From positions 806,001 to 870,000 of the forward strand of contig NZ_CP149803.1 in NCBI RefSeq assembly GCF_037943105.1: a DNA stretch of 64,000 nucleotides, given 5' to 3'. Source of the stretch: Pseudomonas sp. TMP9 (GTDB lineage Bacteria > Pseudomonadota > Gammaproteobacteria > Pseudomonadales > Pseudomonadaceae). The notes under the pieces were generated by a model. The model searched no databases. It saw only the letters and a program-made list of their open reading frames with translations, and had not been told where the DNA came from. The number at the start of each line of letters is the position of its first letter. The first letter of the stretch is position 1. Shown here in pieces: positions 63,439 to 64,000 of this stretch. The translations under genes and the position numbers were made by a program.

Positions 63439-64000
63439 ATGCGTCGCCCAATGGTTGCTGGTAACTGGAAAATGCACGGTACCCGCGCCAGCGTCGCAGA
63501 GCTGATCAACGGTCTTAATAATCAGGCATTGCCTGCCGATGTGGATGTCGCGGTTTTCCCCTCGTTCTTGCATCTAGGTCAAGTTGTTGATGGCTTCCTA
63601 GGCAAGGCAATTGCGATGGGAGCGCAGGATTGTGCGGTCCAGCCGCTGGAAGGCGCCCTAACAGGCGAAGTGGCTGCAAGTCAGCTGCATGATGCGGGTT
63701 GTTCGTTGGTGTTAGTGGGTCACTCTGAGCGTCGTTCATTGCTGGGCGAGGGTGATGAGGTCATAACCCGTAAGTTTGCCGCGGCGCAGTCCTCAGGTTT
63801 GCATGTGGTGTTTTGTGTAGGTGAAAGCCTGGCTGAGCGTGAGGCGGGGCGTACGCTTGAAGTGGTGGCTGCGCAGATATCTGCAGTAATCGATACGCTG
63901 GGTGTTGAGGTGTTTGCAACTGCAATCATCGCTTACGAGCCTGTATGGGCCATAGGCACCGGCCTTACGGCATCGCCTGAGCAGGCACAGTATGTACATG
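63439..64000 (+). CDS. tpiA: Triosephosphate isomerase, C-terminus outside window
   Basis: Partial gene running off the right edge; about 187 residues are visible. The N-terminus [18 protein letters not shown] carries the catalytic lysine; [11 protein letters not shown] near 90-100 holds the histidine; [11 protein letters not shown] near 166-176 holds the catalytic glutamate. It interconverts glyceraldehyde 3-phosphate and dihydroxyacetone phosphate. GAGG precedes the ATG. The missing part is the last quarter of the barrel. Confidence 0.96.
   Translation, partial: MRRPMVAGNWKMHGTRASVAELINGLNNQALPADVDVAVFPSFLHLGQVVDGFLGKAIAMGAQDCAVQPLEGALTGEVAASQLHDAGCSLVLVGHSERRSLLGEGDEVITRKFAAAQSSGLHVVFCVGESLAEREAGRTLEVVAAQISAVIDTLGVEVFATAIIAYEPVWAIGTGLTASPEQAQYVH

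Overview
The window is chromosomal DNA from a gamma-proteobacterium, almost certainly Pseudomonas in the broad sense. The block from about 41.9 kb to the right edge (smpB, ratA, rnfH, bamE, fur, recN, grpE, dnaK, dnaJ, dapB, carA, carB, greA, a DUF4149 gene, yhbY, rlmE, ftsH, folP, glmM, tpiA) follows the gene order I know from Pseudomonas aeruginosa. The 21-base element GTAGCCCGGATGCAATCCGGG, seen twice as inverted pairs, is of the type common in the stutzeri/mendocina side of the genus. The species cannot be fixed from the sequence. I see no rRNA, tRNA, CRISPR array, prophage or insertion sequence.

Left part (1-13 kb): a tight leftward operon joins a 'thermostable hemolysin' family protein with a GNAT-like fold, an AMP-forming ligase whose usual C-terminal lysine is an arginine, a heme-oxygenase-like diiron oxidase (HDO) and a short-chain dehydrogenase cut by the window edge. 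This looks like an uncharacterised small-molecule pathway and is the best candidate for a new system. Next come a DJ-1/PfpI protein, a REP pair, a ribbon-helix-helix protein facing a DUF4917 protein that carries all the motifs of a SIR2-like domain, an FKBP isomerase, a Sua5-type threonylcarbamoyl-AMP synthase and a zinc-ribbon DUF6671 protein. A DabA/DabB inorganic-carbon accumulation pair follows, with a divergent LysR regulator.

Middle part (14-41 kb): an OsmC-YcaO fusion protein; a ColR/ColS-like two-component system that shares an upstream region with an LTA-synthase-like phosphoglycerol transferase and a PAP2 phosphatase, with a candidate ColR box between them; class I fumarase; a diguanylate cyclase overlapping a ferredoxin-reductase gene and followed by a crotonase; pyruvate kinase; small envelope and PilZ genes; malate:quinone oxidoreductase; YajG lipoprotein; a PlsC-type acyltransferase; a CPXCG/DUF2007 pair; an HMCES/YedK-type protein; a chemoreceptor; an M48 lipoprotein protease; and a GDT1-family transporter preceded by a clear yybP-ykoY manganese riboswitch. 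RsmC, a D-2-hydroxyacid dehydrogenase and a LysE exporter close this part.

Right part (42-64 kb): housekeeping genes for ribosome rescue, outer-membrane assembly, iron regulation, DNA repair, chaperones, lysine, pyrimidine and arginine supply, rRNA modification, membrane proteolysis, folate and cell-wall precursor synthesis. Regulatory sites here are readable: a near-consensus sigma-32 promoter before grpE and a one-mismatch LexA box before recN. Many genes are separated by strong intrinsic terminators, listed individually.
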